NCBI GenBank assembly: GCA_020073485.1
Contig: JAIQFB010000024.1
Span: 24,399 to 88,398 of the forward strand
DNA length: 64,000 bases
Reading direction: 5' to 3'
From: Terriglobia bacterium
GTDB taxonomy: Bacteria; Acidobacteriota; Terriglobia; Acidiferrales; UBA7541
In this document: piece after piece, positions 25,213 through 32,860 of the stretch
Numbering within the stretch: position 1 is the stretch's first letter
Layout: every line of letters begins with the position of its first letter
Program-made: the position numbers and the translations under genes
Notes under the pieces: generated by a model
Told to the model about the DNA's origin: nothing
What the model saw: only the letters and a program-made list of their open reading frames with translations
Database searches by the model: none

Positions 25213-28132
25213 ACGATGGCAGAAAATCGAGCAAGTGTATCACGCAGCGCTGGAACGCGAAGAAAGCCAGCGAGCAGCTTATCTCCACGAGATCTGCGCG
25301 GGCGATGAGGCAATGCGGCGGGAAGTCGAATCGCTTCTTCGCCATGAAAAAGGAGCAAACAGTTTTCTAGATGCGCCGGCAGTGGAGGCAGCGGCAAAGA
25401 TGTTGGGCGAAGAGCGAGACCAGTCAATGATCGGGCGTCAGCTTGGCTCCTACCAAGTCGTTTCCTTACTTGGCGCGGGCGGTATGGGCGCGGTGTATCG
25501 GGTGCGCGACACGCGCTTAGGGCGTGATGTCGCCGTCAAGGTCTTACCCGCGTTTCTGTCGCACGATCCCGACTCACTGCGGCGATTCGAACAGGAAGCG
25601 CGGGCAGCCGGAGCGCTGAACCATCCCAACATTCTTGCGGTTCACCAGTTGGGCACCTTTGAAGGCGCACCGTATCTGGTATCGGAGTTGCTGGAGGGCG
25701 GCACGCTACGGGAGCAGCTGGTGCGCGGCCCTCTGCCACTTCGCAAAGCGATTGATTGCGGAGTGCAGATCGCGCACGGCCTTGCGGCGGTGCATGAGAA
25801 AGGGATCGTGCACCGCGATCTGAAGCCGGAGAACGTGTTCGTGACGAAAGACGGACGAGTGAAGATTCTCGATTTTGGCTTGGCGAAACTCACGCAACAC
25901 CAATCCGCTTTGGATCAGAATGCCTCCACGGCAAGCGACGGAACCGAGCCGGGGGTGGTGCTGGGCACCATCGGCTACATGTCACCGGAACAAGTGCACG
26001 GAAACCCAGCCGATCATCGCGCCGATATTTTCGCTTTCGGCGCGATTTTGTACGAGATGTTGTCAGGAAAACGCGCGTTCCACAAGCCTACTTCGGCAGA
26101 GACGATGACCGCAATTCTGAACGAAGACCCCGCCGCGATTTCTCATCTCGTGCCAATGGTCCCTCCTGCGCTGCAGAGAGTTGTGCATCGTTGTTTGGAA
26201 AAGAACCCGGAGCAGCGTTTCCAGTCAGCTTCGGACTTGGCATTTGCGCTGGAGGCACTATCGGATTCCAGCAGCGGTTCGGCAGCGGCTATCGCACGGC
26301 CGGGCTCACGCCGCACCTTTCTACGGGCCGGCGCAGCCCTGGTTCCTCTGCTAGCAGCTCTTGCTGGAACCATTTGGTGGATGAAGCAGCCGCCGAGAGC
26401 GACGCCGGCTCCGAGCCTGACGCGGTTAACATGGGATTCGGGGCTTACCACCGATCCCGCGCTATCCCCAGACGGAAAAATGTTGGCGTACGCCTCGGAT
26501 CGTAGCGGCGAAGGCCACCTCGATATCTACGTGCAACAAGTGGGCGGAAGCGAGCCGCTACGCTTGACCCAAGGGCCGGGCGACAAGCGCGCGCCTGCAT
26601 TTTCGCCCGACGGGACCACCATTGCGTTCGATTCTGTGGACAGCCACGGCATCAATCTAGTTTCGACTCTGGGTGGCATCGCCAGGAAACTCGTCCCGGA
26701 CGGCCAGGGGGCACAGTTCTCTCCCGATGGTAAGTGGATCGCTTATTCGAAAGGAGACGTTGGGGTGGTCGGCCTCAATATTCCCGGCTATGCGAGCATG
26801 TATGTGGTCGCCTCGGCTGGAGGAGTTCCCAGGCAGGTACGCCCCGACTTTTTTGCCGCACTTTATCCCGTTTGGTCGCCCGATGGGCAACACCTGCTGT
26901 TTCTTGGCAATCCTGATGCCGACAAGCCCGCAGAAGAAACTGTCGATTGGTGGGTAACGCCCCTCGGCGCAGGTATGGCGGTAAAGACGGGCGCATTAGA
27001 AGCCAGCCGCGAAGCAAAGCTCCGCGGCGATTCCCAGGGTTATCCTTGGGCGCTAGCCACGCCGGCTTGGGAGCCCGATGGCAGCGGGCTCGTCTTCTCT
27101 GCCCGGTCTGGTGACAGCGTCAACCTGTGGCGGATGGAGATCTCACCGAGGACATTCAAGGTCATCGGCGGTCCTCAGCGGCTGACCTCTGGTCTGCAGC
27201 GTGAAGAGCGCCCATCCCTAGTTTCCGGCGCCAAAGGCACTATTCGGGTCGCGTTTACCAGCATCACCGAAAACCTTGCGGTTTGGAGTCTCCCCATTAA
27301 GCCGAATGAAGGCAAAGTCATGGGTGAGCCGCAACAGTTGACTCATGATGCCGGTGGAGACTTCATGCCCCATGTCTCACGCGATGGCGGCAGAGTGGTT
27401 TTTATTTCGACGAGACCGGGCAAACAAGAAATCTGGACCAAGGATCTGCGGAGCGGACAGGAATCCGCAATTACTGCAACTCGCGTGAACAAATACGTCC
27501 CTACATTCTCGCCTGACGGTTCCCTGGTCAGCTTCAGCACCGCCCCGCCGTGGGACGTTTATGTTGTGCCTGGTACCGGTGGCGTCGCGGACATGGTATG
27601 CGAGGGATGCGGCGAGGCAACCGACTGGTCGTCGGATGGGAAACGCATTATTGGCAATACTGTGGACGGTCGGGCGTGGGTGTTGGATCTAGCCTCGAGG
27701 CGTAAGAGCGACTTACTCACAACCCGCCGCTGGATCGCTACAGATTCGTTTTCTCCTGACAACCGATGGTTCAGCTTCGTGGATGTGGGTCCCGGTCGTT
27801 ACCGCGCGTACATAGCGCCTGCGAGTGACGCCCCGGTTCCAGAGAGCGCCTGGATCGCCATTATGGACGGCGGCGAGGCTCAAGCCTGGTCTCCCGATGG
27901 CAACTTGCTTTACGCCATTTCCTACCGAGACGAGCACTGGTGCCTTTGGGCACAGCGCTTGCACCCAGCTACGAGGCAGCCAGTAGGTGCACCGATTGCA
28001 CTCCTCCACTTCCACAAAGCGCGAGTCTCGCTGCCATCCGACTCCGAGCTCAGTATAGCGGGCAACAAGTTGGTCTTCAGCATGGGCGAGCGCGCCGGCA
28101 ACATCTGGATGGCGGACTGGAAAGAGCGCTGA
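25202..28132 (+). CDS. Serine/threonine protein kinase with C-terminal TolB-like propeller
   Basis: A 976-residue bitopic kinase. The cytoplasmic kinase domain has GAGGMG (91-96), the ATP-binding Lys113, the catalytic HRDLKPEN (Asp206), DFG (224-226) and GTIGYMSPEQ. One membrane helix (about 373-392, LVPLLAALAGTIWW) leads to a periplasmic beta-propeller with repeated LSPDGKMLAYASD-like and FSPDG-x-x-I/V blades (WD40/PD40). The N-terminal 80 residues form the helical extension common in this group. It overlaps the ECF sigma gene; phosphorylation-dependent control of that sigma is inferred from the pairing, not shown. Confidence 0.93.
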   Translation: MAPERWQKIEQVYHAALEREESQRAAYLHEICAGDEAMRREVESLLRHEKGANSFLDAPAVEAAAKMLGEERDQSMIGRQLGSYQVVSLLGAGGMGAVYRVRDTRLGRDVAVKVLPAFLSHDPDSLRRFEQEARAAGALNHPNILAVHQLGTFEGAPYLVSELLEGGTLREQLVRGPLPLRKAIDCGVQIAHGLAAVHEKGIVHRDLKPENVFVTKDGRVKILDFGLAKLTQHQSALDQNASTASDGTEPGVVLGTIGYMSPEQVHGNPADHRADIFAFGAILYEMLSGKRAFHKPTSAETMTAILNEDPAAISHLVPMVPPALQRVVHRCLEKNPEQRFQSASDLAFALEALSDSSSGSAAAIARPGSRRTFLRAGAALVPLLAALAGTIWWMKQPPRATPAPSLTRLTWDSGLTTDPALSPDGKMLAYASDRSGEGHLDIYVQQVGGSEPLRLTQGPGDKRAPAFSPDGTTIAFDSVDSHGINLVSTLGGIARKLVPDGQGAQFSPDGKWIAYSKGDVGVVGLNIPGYASMYVVASAGGVPRQVRPDFFAALYPVWSPDGQHLLFLGNPDADKPAEETVDWWVTPLGAGMAVKTGALEASREAKLRGDSQGYPWALATPAWEPDGSGLVFSARSGDSVNLWRMEISPRTFKVIGGPQRLTSGLQREERPSLVSGAKGTIRVAFTSITENLAVWSLPIKPNEGKVMGEPQQLTHDAGGDFMPHVSRDGGRVVFISTRPGKQEIWTKDLRSGQESAITATRVNKYVPTFSPDGSLVSFSTAPPWDVYVVPGTGGVADMVCEGCGEATDWSSDGKRIIGNTVDGRAWVLDLASRRKSDLLTTRRWIATDSFSPDNRWFSFVDVGPGRYRAYIAPASDAPVPESAWIAIMDGGEAQAWSPDGNLLYAISYRDEHWCLWAQRLHPATRQPVGAPIALLHFHKARVSLPSDSELSIAGNKLVFSMGERAGNIWMADWKER

Positions 28133-28142
28133 TCTACGCGCT

Positions 28143-28357
28143 CACAGTGAAGGGTCGGTGGAGAGTAAGCCCCGGATGCTTTTTGATGGACCGTACAATC
28201 CGGCCGGGGTTCGGTCCTCTACTACGACGTGTCTTCGGATGGCCAGCGCTTCCTGATGCTCAAGCCCATCGAGCAGGCGGCCGGGTTGACGCAAATCAAC
28301 GTCGTGCTGAACTGGTTTGAAGAGTTAAAGCAAAAAGTTCCCACAGGGAAGAAATGA
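28143..28357 (+). pseudogene. Decayed C-terminal end of a second kinase/propeller protein
   Basis: Directly after the kinase, two reading frames each hold part of the tail typical of acidobacterial kinase-propeller proteins. One frame reads KPRMLFDGPY from 28167. From 28220 another frame reads YYDVSSDGQRFLMLKPIEQA and ends ...INVVLNWFEELKQKVPTGKK at the TGA 28355-28357. The frame change between them means a frameshift in a remnant with no start. It does not continue the intact kinase, whose own stop is at 28132. Confidence 0.7.
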
Positions 28358-28850
28358 ATCCAGCGTAGTTGGCAATAGCATCTCCTTCCGAGGCCAAGTC
28401 CTGATAAACGGGCTTCTCGGAATGTGGGAATCCGCCGAAAAGCCACATTCCGAGAAGACGACTTCACAGGCACTGGAAGCGATGAGCTACTCTAATAGCT
28501 CGAAGTGTGCGTCGCGGGTCTAAGTCCCTAAAGAGTTGGCTTGGCGACAGTGGTCGCGCCTGCCTGGTGCCACGCAAACTCTCCGTCGTGGTGGAGATCA
28601 TAAATTGCGAGTGCTCCGCCGATCCGCTTAATACCAAAGGCTGTGCCCCCTATGCGGAAGATAATGCCCCTACCTCTCTCAGAATCGTGCGCCAGAATCC
28701 CCCGGTATGGTGAGGAAGAGAAAAGCGGGATCTGCGCTCTGTTAAGAAGGCTAGTGACCAGAATCACATACTTCGCGACGCTCCCTAGTCAATCCTGTCT
28801 TGGTGTTGAGGCCCAATTGAAAGGATTCCTCAGAGGGGAGGCAAACGAAC
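28358..28850. other. Gap of 493 bases with a palindromic element, no clear gene
   Basis: The gap contains the palindromic element at 28394-28476. Two open frames (28507-28713 plus, 28528-28767 minus) lack ribosome sites and recognisable motifs, so they are not called. Confidence 0.5.
28394..28476. repeat. Palindromic element, complete copy A (83 bases)
   Basis: Left arm CCAAGTCCTGATAAACGGGC continuing to TTCTCGGAATGTGGG; right arm CCACATTCCGAGAAGACGAC continuing to TTCACAGGCACTGG. The arms are imperfect inverted repeats around a short spacer. Copy B is at 30637-30725, with single arms at 23525-23558 and 30334-30369. It resembles a REP/MITE-type element. No transposase is nearby. Confidence 0.7.
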
Positions 28851-29003
28851 ATGAAAAAGAATATTCCGAAGAATAAGCAGAAAAATAAGATAGCGATTTC
28901 CCGTAAACACAAGGGCCAAACTAGGCGAAAACCCCGCTGGAATGAAACGGCCGTTATTCACCAAGGCATTTACTACGAGCCGGGACAGCTTGAGAAGCCG
29001 TGA
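28851..29003 (+). CDS. Small basic protein of unknown function (50 residues)
   Basis: An ATG at 28851 follows the strong site GAGGGGAGG by nine to ten bases and opens a 50-codon frame. The product is Lys/Arg-rich in the first 30 residues (MKKNIPKNKQKNKIAISRK) and ends HQGIYYEPGQLEKP. No membrane segment, no cysteine. It resembles no family I recognise; a nucleic-acid-binding or ribosome-associated role is only a guess from charge. It ends 77 bases before the methyltransferase start and may be co-transcribed. Confidence 0.5.
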   Translation: MKKNIPKNKQKNKIAISRKHKGQTRRKPRWNETAVIHQGIYYEPGQLEKP

Positions 29004-29080
29004 CCCAACAATCATCGGATGGGATTCGTTGGGCAGAAGGAAGCATGCGCACATCCGATGGGGGTAGAATTAATAGAGTT

Positions 29081-29704
29081 ATGTCCGCCGACGATGTAAA
29101 GACACATTGGGAGAAAGTCTATACCACCAAGGCGCCAGACCAGGTCAGTTGGTATCGTCCACATCTGGAAATGTCGCTTTCTCTAATCGAGCGGGCAGCA
29201 CGTGGAGTTTCAGCGTCCATCATTGATGTTGGCGGCGGCGAATCGACCCTCGTCGATGACCTCCTTGCACGCGGCTATCAAAACATCACCGTTCTTGACA
29301 TATCGCAAGCCGCAATCGACGTGACGAAGAAACGTCTGAAAGAAGCCGCCGACCGCGTTCACTGGATCACAGCCGACATCACCACAGTGGAGCTCGCGCC
29401 AGCCACATATGACGTTTGGCATGACCGCGCCGTCTTCCATTTTCTCACCTCGGCGGAGAAGCGTGTTGCCTATGTCAATGCTGTGGTACGCGCGGTCAAG
29501 CACGGCGGCCACGTCATTGTCAGCACGTTTGGCCCGGAAGGTCCTACAAGATGCAGCGGGCTCGAAGTCATGCGTTATGACGCTGATTCGCTTCATCACC
29601 AATTTGGCGCACGATTCCGCCTCGTTGAGAGTTCCAAGGAGCTGCATCACACCCCATCTGGAACCATGCAGCAATTCCTCTACTGCTACTGGCGGATCGA
29701 CTAA
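29081..29704 (+). CDS. Class I SAM-dependent methyltransferase
   Basis: A 207-residue soluble methyltransferase. Motif I is IIDVGGGESTLVDDL (Gly51-Gly53), motif II VLDISQAAID, then WITADITTVEL and YDVWHDRAVFHFLTS (motif IV), ending with HHTPSGTMQQFLYCYWR. This resembles a widespread group of small methyltransferases (thiopurine- or UbiE-like) with unknown substrate. The ATG at 29081 fits the usual N-terminus (HWEKVYTTKAPDQVSWY); the frame is open from 29000 and an ATG at 29045 is a weaker alternative. Downstream, 29705-29989 shows no gene. Confidence 0.88.
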   Translation: MSADDVKTHWEKVYTTKAPDQVSWYRPHLEMSLSLIERAARGVSASIIDVGGGESTLVDDLLARGYQNITVLDISQAAIDVTKKRLKEAADRVHWITADITTVELAPATYDVWHDRAVFHFLTSAEKRVAYVNAVVRAVKHGGHVIVSTFGPEGPTRCSGLEVMRYDADSLHHQFGARFRLVESSKELHHTPSGTMQQFLYCYWRID

Positions 29705-29989
29705 AGCCTCGCTGTGCTATTTTCGCCTCTCGTGAGCAGCCGAAAGATCCACAACCAAATACCCATTTCTTGCACCTTTGCGATTGTGGCCCGAGCGACG
29801 GCGCACCGGGAAGTAATTCACCTCCTGTTTGTCTAGCGGCTACTCTTAGATAATTATCCAGAAGAGGTATTTTGACCGCCTGAGTTGGATTCCGGATGAT
29901 AAACATGGTTATCGGAATGTGGCCAAAGCTACCTGGGGCCAAAAATCTAGTTTCCGATAAGAGGTGGCTGGCTAACTATCAGCAGGGCA

Positions 29990-30205
29990 TCACTCATGCT
30001 GAATAAACCGTTTCACAAGCGCTAGATACTTGCGGTGTTGATTCGCTTCATCTCGTAGGTCATTGATCAGTTTTCGGCAAGCATGTTTTTTCGGCTCATT
30101 CTTCAAGTCCGGAATCATTTTTTCCAGCTTGTCAGCTCGCCCCTCTATCTTCTTTACCTCATCTTCGAGATATTTGATATGAGCGTTCCAAGAATCATCT
30201 GCCAT
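29990..30205 (-). CDS. Small coiled-coil protein of unknown function
   Basis: A 71-residue, highly charged frame with heptad-like spacing (HIKYLEDEVKKIEGRADKLE, then KLINDLRDEANQHRKYLALV), predicted to be mostly helical and soluble. A GGGGGC site sits seven bases before the ATG. I recognise no family. It is isolated, on the opposite strand to its neighbours, within the loose accessory stretch. Confidence 0.5.
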   Translation of the reverse strand: MADDSWNAHIKYLEDEVKKIEGRADKLEKMIPDLKNEPKKHACRKLINDLRDEANQHRKYLALVKRFIQHE

Positions 30206-30333
30206 TTTACTGCCCCCATGAAATAGATCCCCAGTGTCGGAAAACCAAGCGTCTTTATCTATTCTCGGGCCGACCAGAGTTTAACGATGGCTATTCCTCT
30301 CCGCAATCATTCCGCGAATTGAAGGCGAGTGAT

Positions 30334-30369
30334 CCAAGTCCTGATAAACGGTCTTATCGCTATGTGGGG
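30334..30369. repeat. Single left arm of the palindromic element (copy C)
   Basis: CCAAGTCCTGATAAACGGTC continuing to TTATCGCTATGTGGGG. It is a direct repeat of the left arm of copy B at 30637-30672; the two flank the small membrane-protein ORF. Confidence 0.65.
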
Positions 30370-30385
30370 TGCTAGTATTCCGGGA

Positions 30386-30649
30386 ATGAAGCGAAAAATC
30401 ATTAGCTGGGCAGGTGTGGGCTTTCTCGTCGCGTGTGCTTGGACGCTGTACGCATTTGCCACAGCCCCGGATTACGAGATTCGCATGACCGGAATACAAC
30501 ACCTTGTTTTGATTTGCGCTTACATAACTTGTCCAGCCATTTATGCTGGCTTTCGTTTCTATTGGATACTACCCCTAAATGCTGCGACCTATGCTCTGAT
30601 CGGGATTATCGTAGAAAGAGTCCGACGAAAAAGATCCCAAGTCCTGTGA
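30386..30649 (+). CDS. Small membrane protein of unknown function
   Basis: An 87-residue frame with three hydrophobic stretches: IISWAGVGFLVACAWTLYAF, LVLICAYITCPAIYAGF and ILPLNAATYALIGIIV, ending in a basic tail RVRRKRSQVL. No family is recognised. The ATG at 30386 removes the 19 codons that are encoded by the upstream repeat arm; the ribosome site is weak. The last codons read into the left arm of palindromic copy B, so the C-terminus may be altered by the repeat. Confidence 0.5.
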   Translation: MKRKIISWAGVGFLVACAWTLYAFATAPDYEIRMTGIQHLVLICAYITCPAIYAGFRFYWILPLNAATYALIGIIVERVRRKRSQVL

Positions 30650-30725
30650 AACGGTCTTCTCGGAATGTGGGAAATCGACCGATCCGGCCCCAAGGGCACA
30701 TTCCGAGAAGACTTCTCGGGACTTT
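30637..30725. repeat. Palindromic element, complete copy B (89 bases)
   Basis: Left arm CCAAGTCCTGTGAAACGGTC continuing to TTCTCGGAATGTGGG, spacer, right arm GCACATTCCGAGAAGACTTC continuing to TCGGGACTT. Same design as 28394-28476. Confidence 0.7.
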
Positions 30726-30844
30726 CTATGCACTCTTACGAGTGGCGATACCTCGACTGGATGAAGTCTTCCGCTGACTCCACTCGCCATTTACTCTCCA
30801 TCTAACCGCACTGGAAAGTGAGCTGACGGAAGTGGCAACCGGCA

Positions 30845-30882
30845 AAGCAAAAAGGGCCGGTTCGCTCCGGCCCTTTTTGCTT
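30845..30882. terminator. Bidirectional rho-independent terminator
   Basis: AAGCAAAAAGGGCCGG (30845-30860), six-base loop TTCGCT, and CCGGCCCTTTTTGCTT (30867-30882): a perfect 16-base stem with A and T runs on its two sides. It can stop transcription from the minus-strand sugar dehydrogenase and from the plus strand. Confidence 0.9.
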
Positions 30883-30904
30883 CTTGTTGCCTAACGCGAA
30901 GCGA

Positions 30905-32128
30905 TCACTTGGGTGTCACATGGATCAGGGCGCCGGGATTGGCGTCTTCCAGCATCCACAGCGAGCCATCGGGGCCTTCTTCCACATCGCGGATGCGATG
31001 ACCAACTTGCCAGCGCTCGGCGGTTTTTGCGCCGCCATGGCCGTCAAAGACGATGCGGACGAGCGACATGGTGGCCAGGCCGCTGACGAAGCCGCTGCCG
31101 TTCCATTGCGAAAAGGTCTGGGTGCCGGTGTAGAACATCAGATTGCCCGGCGCGATCACCGGGACCCAATAGAGCACCGGCATCGCAAAGTCGGGCTGCG
31201 TGCTGGGATTGGGAATGGGCACGCCGTTATAGTTCTGACCAAAGGAGACGAGAGGCCAGCCATAATTCCTGCCCTTCTCGATCAGGTTCAGCTCGTCGCC
31301 GCCGCGCGGACCATGCTCGACCTCCCACAATTCGCCGGTAGGCGAAAACGCCATGCCATAGGGCGTGCGGTGGCCGCTGGTCCAGGTTTCAGCAGGTGTC
31401 AGGTTGGGGCCGGGAAAGGTATAGGTGCTTACCACCTTCGCGGTTTTGGCGGCTTCGGTGTCACTCGGCGGATCGATCAGGGGAATGGTGGCCGCGCCGG
31501 TCTGGCCGAAGTTGGGATTGCCGGGGGCGGGTTTGCCGTCGAGCGTCAGGCGCAGGATCTTGCCTTCGGGCTGGTTTGGATCCTGGGCGGGGGTGAAGCG
31601 CTGGCGGTCGCCTACGGTAAGGAACAGATACTGGCCATCGGGCGAGAAGGCGATCTGCGCGCCTTCCTGGCCGCCCTTGCCCTTGGGCATCTGGCGCCAC
31701 AGCACCTCGAAGTTTTCCAGTTTAGCCGAGGTGGCGGTGGTAGTCAGTTTGGCGCGGGCCAGTGCCAGGCCGCCGCCATAATCACCCGGCTCGGCATAGG
31801 TGAGATAGATACTCTGGTCGGTGGCGTAATGGGGCGAGACGAAGACGCCCAGCATTCCGTTCTGGCCCTGCCAATAGACTGCGGGCGTATTGCCCACCAT
31901 CGCGATCTTCTCTCCCTGCTGGGACACAAGCCAAACGGGCCCGACCTTTTCGGTGATCAGCATGCGGCCATCGGGCAGGAAGGCCAGCCGCCAGGGCAAT
32001 TCAAAGGTGTTCACCGTGGTCATGGTGAAGGGCACGCTGGCTTCGGGCTTCTGTTCGCCCACATTGACTTGGGCCCAGGCCGCCGCCGACGCCAGGGTGA
32101 TAAGCAACGCCGCTTTCGCCAATTTCAT
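30905..32128 (-). CDS. PQQ-dependent sugar dehydrogenase-like exported protein
   Basis: A 407-residue periplasmic six-bladed propeller of the soluble glucose/sorbosone dehydrogenase family. Signal peptide MKLAKAALLITLASAAAWAQ. Domain motifs: LPWRLAFLPDGRMLITEK, QNGMLGVFVSPHYATDQ, GKILRLTLDGKPAPGNP, SGHRTPYGMAFSPTGELWEVEHGPRGGDELN and GRNYGWPLVSFGQNYNG, covering the catalytic His, PQQ-binding and calcium-site regions. It would oxidise an aldose or similar sugar with PQQ; the true substrate is unknown. It is a single gene with its own terminator and an unusual triple ribosome-site leader (32134-32166). Confidence 0.88.
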   Translation of the reverse strand: MKLAKAALLITLASAAAWAQVNVGEQKPEASVPFTMTTVNTFELPWRLAFLPDGRMLITEKVGPVWLVSQQGEKIAMVGNTPAVYWQGQNGMLGVFVSPHYATDQSIYLTYAEPGDYGGGLALARAKLTTTATSAKLENFEVLWRQMPKGKGGQEGAQIAFSPDGQYLFLTVGDRQRFTPAQDPNQPEGKILRLTLDGKPAPGNPNFGQTGAATIPLIDPPSDTEAAKTAKVVSTYTFPGPNLTPAETWTSGHRTPYGMAFSPTGELWEVEHGPRGGDELNLIEKGRNYGWPLVSFGQNYNGVPIPNPSTQPDFAMPVLYWVPVIAPGNLMFYTGTQTFSQWNGSGFVSGLATMSLVRIVFDGHGGAKTAERWQVGHRIRDVEEGPDGSLWMLEDANPGALIHVTPK

Positions 32129-32133
32129 CGTTA

Positions 32134-32166
32134 TTTCTCCTTATTATTTCTCCTTATTTCTCCTTG
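32134..32166 (-). promoter_or_regulatory. Triplicated Shine-Dalgarno leader
   Basis: On the minus strand three near-identical ten-base units, each holding AAGGAGAAAT, precede the ATG at 32128 (plus-strand units 32134-32143, 32147-32156, 32157-32166). The nearest AAGGAG is eight bases from the start, ideal for translation. Confidence 0.65.
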
Positions 32167-32860
32167 CTTCCAAGCGTCCGACCTAAAGCGATCCAACGCG
32201 CCGTTGCCGATCTTATACTACCGTGAGAGTCAAGCTAAATAAGCGCGCCATGAAAGGCTTCAGGTGCGCGGAGAGTCCTTAAGAAAGAGGAGCGCGTCGA
32301 GATAAAAACAAATGTGGGCAACGTCATCTTTCCGACTTGGCCCAAGGGTTGCCAGATTGTGAACTCGGACAGACCACCGCTTCGATCCATGCCGCTGTTA
32401 AGAAAGACAAAGCAGACGTGAGTGCGATCTCGGTTCAACTGAATCCAACGATGCCGCAGGCGCCGCTGCGATTGACGAGCTGGCGCCGACAATTCGGCTT
32501 TATGCTAACAGTCAGGACAAGGTGAACACCGCTGAGTTTTCGGCCAACCATCCTTCTTCCCGCGAGTTGGTCCATGGTCGCGATCTCGGTGGAAGTTCTA
32601 GTGAAACGCAATCACAGGATTGAGTCGACTGTTTCGGCTGCTCGTGATCACAGCGGACGCATCGTGTACCGGACAGGTTAGGTTTCTAGAAGCTATTTCA
32701 TAAATGATCGGGCACACGCACCGTATGGTCCGCCAGGGGCTAAAACCCTGTTCTTCTAGGCGTCCCGATGTCACGGCTGAAGCCGCGACCCACAAGACCT
32801 ATTTATGAGATGGCTTGTATTCACCGGTCATCAGTCAACGGTCACCGATTGCCGCCTCTG
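32167..32860. other. Gap of about 700 bases without a recognised gene
   Basis: Open frames here (32235-32492 minus, 32337-32525 plus, 32598-32795 minus) have no ribosome site or motif. The only clear element is the ordered repeat at 32735-32815 (GGGGCTAAAACCCTG, then TCTAGGCGTCCCGATGTC, then CGGCTGAAGCCGCGACC), which matches 19948-20022 and 50119-50203. The stretch 32240-32700 may be gene debris, but I could not assign it. Confidence 0.45.

Noticed and set aside
28528..28767. 79-codon minus-strand frame in the repeat-rich gap
   Set aside because: The sequence is fairly protein-like, but it has no ribosome site, no recognised family and no context.
28394..30725. Palindromic copies considered as ends of one insertion sequence
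   Set aside because: No transposase lies between them, the copies are complete palindromes themselves, and no target duplication is visible.
30884..32242. 452-codon plus-strand frame opposite the sugar dehydrogenase
   Set aside because: Antisense to a gene with a signal peptide, family motifs, ribosome sites and a terminator.
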